A stretch of 21,181 nt of DNA from Amanita rubescens (taxonomy: Eukaryota; Basidiomycota; Agaricomycetes; Agaricales; Amanitaceae), in contig WION01000758.1 of the NCBI GenBank assembly GCA_015039365.1, positions 1 to 21,181 on the forward strand, read 5' to 3'. This document shows positions 19,745-21,181 of the stretch, one piece after another. Both the position numbers and the translations under genes were made by a program. Under the pieces are notes generated by a model, which did not search any database, had not been told where the DNA came from, and saw nothing but the letters and a program-made list of their open reading frames with translations. Position 1 is the stretch's first letter. Each line of letters opens with the position of its first letter.

Positions 19745-20807
19745 ATGCTTCATGCTATCGTCGCACCCTCTGTGCTCGCCTCGGATTTCGGTCAATTAAC
19801 TGCGGAATGCAAACGTATGATCAAAGGAGGCGCTGAATGGATGCATATGGGTTCGACACTGCCATATTTTCTATACTATCTTGGCTGATCGGCACAACAG
19901 ATGTTATGGACGGGTAACTCAACCTCTGCACCCGTATGAGTGGCCCTCATCATCCCTGCTTCAGCCACTTTGTTCCCAATATCACTATGGGCACGTCGCT
20001 TGAGGCCTTAATGTGTTCACTGTTAATACTTAGGACTGTAACCAGGTGCACCCGTCCTTGCATGCGTTTCGAAAGATGTACCAGGAATATTCATGGACTG
20101 TCATATGATGGTCTCCGAACCGGAAAAAGCATGGCATTTCTTTCACATATTGACGACTACTCACAGCCTTGTACTGCATAGTGGGTTAACGACATTGCTG
20201 ACGCAGGAGGCTCGTTATATTGTTTTCACATTGAAGCAACATGTTCGTAAACGAGAATCCCGTGTAATCTGCTCGTCCCCTGACGCTTCTGCATACAGCT
20301 GATCCACTGTCCCTCATCTCTTCCATTCACGGGAGGAAGATGAGGGCCGGCGTAGCGATCTCTCCGGACACGCCTGCCTCCGCTATTACAGATGAGATTG
20401 GTAATGTTGCTGACATGCTTCTTGTTATGACTGTATATCCAGGTTCGTCTCGTGTGCAAGTGAACAATAAATTAGGATCACATATTTTTGGCAGGTCGCG
20501 GGGGGCAAAAATTTCTCGAACGTTGTGTTCCCAAGGTTGCTGAACTTCGTAGCCGTTTTCCAAAAAAGGATATTGAAGTTGACGGTGGAGTAGGCCCCAA
20601 GACGGTCGATGCCGTTGCACGGGCAGGTACGTCAATGTTTTGTCACCTACTGCGGCGTCCTTGAATAGCTTGGCAGGGAGCAACGTCATCGTAGCGGGCA
20701 CCGCCATCTTTGGCGCAGAGGACCCTGAATATGTCATTGCCAGTCTAAAGGGCGCTGTAACTACTGCGCTTACAAAGGTCACGGATCATCAATGCTGCGG
20801 TAGATAA
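19745..20807 (+). CDS. RPE1: Ribulose-5-phosphate 3-epimerase
   Basis: Eight exons: 19745-19850, 19901-19913 (13 nt), 19965-19990 (26 nt), 20046-20128, 20182-20242, 20299-20442, 20495-20626 and 20677-20807; 231 aa, normal for this TIM-barrel enzyme of the pentose phosphate pathway, which interconverts ribulose-5-P and xylulose-5-P. Catalytic and metal-binding residues are all present: S9 in APSVLASDF, H34 and D36 in MHMDVMDGHF, H68 in MDCHMMV, D174 in IEVDGGVG. The phosphate-binding loops (YPGRGGQKF, AGTAIFGAEDP) are intact. Introns 3 (19991-20045) and 4 (20129-20181) begin with GC, not GT; only these splices give MGAPVLACV and PEKWVNDIADAGG, both family-conserved. With GT-only rules the gene would look broken. 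An in-frame ATG at 19673 could add 24 basic-leaning residues. The last ten residues are not conserved. Confidence 0.88.
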
Positions 20808-21130
20808 AAATAATGCTATACCGTATACGCTTCTATTCTAGATCTTCCATTTTCATTACATTCAGCAACGATGACAAAAATTATTGACTGTTAAGATCTA
20901 AGATATCATACAATAAGATTTCGTTATATCGTTAATGATCATGAAGAATTTGCCAAACGCAGACGGTTGCGGCCGCTAAGGTGAGGGATAATCGTGTCGG
21001 CCCCCAGCAAGCACAATGACCAAACAGGGAGAAATAACTTTTCATCTTTCCCTTCGCTACCTACCACACCAACCATTCTCCATACAAGTTGGGTATCTCG
21101 CCGCGTATATAAGCTTCGCAAGTTCTCTTC
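20808..21130. other. Intergenic: RPE1 3' UTR and promoter of a downstream gene
   Basis: 323 bp. The first part is A/T rich, as expected for a 3' UTR. The second half is more C/T rich and leads to a TATA-like element at 21106. A minus-strand ORF (20939-21145) covering this region has no recognisable content. Confidence 0.45.
21106..21112 (+). promoter_or_regulatory. TATA-like element near the right edge
   Basis: TATATAA (then G) lies 25 bp before the ATG at 21131, in a C/T-rich stretch. If it is a real TATA box, transcription would begin at or just past that ATG, and the true start could lie beyond the window. Confidence 0.35.
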
Positions 21131-21181
21131 ATGACAGTTGCCCAATCTAAATCGCGCTTGTCGTCTTCAACCTTTTCTTCC
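21131..21181 (+). CDS. Possible 5' end of a further gene, truncated by the window
   Basis: An open frame of 17 codons (MTVAQSKSRLSSSTFSS) runs from an ATG to the window edge, downstream of a TATA-like element. The Ser-rich start is not diagnostic and the product is unknown. It could equally be a 5' UTR. Confidence 0.25.
   Translation, partial: MTVAQSKSRLSSSTFSS

Noticed and set aside
20327..20782. 151-codon minus-strand ORF within RPE1
   Set aside because: Overlaps conserved epimerase exons on the other strand; shadow frame.
19745..20807. RPE1 as a broken pseudogene
   Set aside because: With GT-only introns the gene looks interrupted, but two GC-AG introns restore a full-length protein with every catalytic residue and no stop.
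1..21181. Mobile elements, CRISPR arrays, long repeats, defence or biosynthetic clusters
   Set aside because: No transposase, reverse transcriptase, terminal repeats, spaced direct repeats or tailoring enzymes were seen; the content is conserved eukaryotic housekeeping genes.

Overview
The window is nuclear DNA of a filamentous fungus, most likely an agaricomycete basidiomycete. Thirteen recognisable protein genes and one gene stub sit in 21 kb. Almost all are cut by many short introns (46-60 nt; I place 67). The reconstructed proteins read as complete, conserved housekeeping proteins once the introns are removed. Species cannot be named from sequence alone. Gene models were built by eye from frame, splice sites and family knowledge; no search was run.

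Layout. 1-509 (-): 5' part of a CZIB/DUF866 zinc-binding protein. 662-1540 (+): mitochondrial ribosomal protein mS35. 1541-2709: largest gap, no convincing gene. 2710-4413 (+): septin CDC3. 4762-7989 (+): importin-beta family receptor MTR10. 8101-9665 (+): succinyl-CoA ligase alpha subunit. 9737-10627 (+): acyl-CoA-binding protein with ankyrin repeats. 10779-11157 (-): mitochondrial bS16m. 11356-11828 (-): LSM5. 12136-14022 (-): importin alpha. 14303-17816 (-): proteasome subunit RPN2. 18013-18613 (+): cytochrome c oxidase subunit COX13/VIa. 18914-19593 (-): small secreted, probably GPI-anchored, repeat-bearing protein of unknown function. 19745-20807 (+): ribulose-5-phosphate 3-epimerase. 21131-21181 (+): possible start of another gene.

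The genes do not form one pathway. Loose themes are mitochondria (mS35, bS16m, LSC1, COX13), nuclear transport (MTR10, importin alpha) and RNA/protein turnover (LSM5, RPN2). Three divergent pairs share short promoters: CZIB/mS35, RPN2/COX13 and secreted protein/RPE1. bS16m, LSM5, importin alpha and RPN2 form a co-oriented minus-strand run.

No defence, mobile, CRISPR or biosynthetic system was found. The points most worth a second look are three GC-AG introns (one in CDC3, two in RPE1), a 13-nt microexon carrying a catalytic residue of RPE1, two introns whose retention keeps the reading frame open (MTR10, importin alpha), a 12-bp palindrome containing TTACGTAA between RPN2 and COX13, and the orphan secreted protein, whose internal exons are 57 and 114 nt long and both phase-symmetric.
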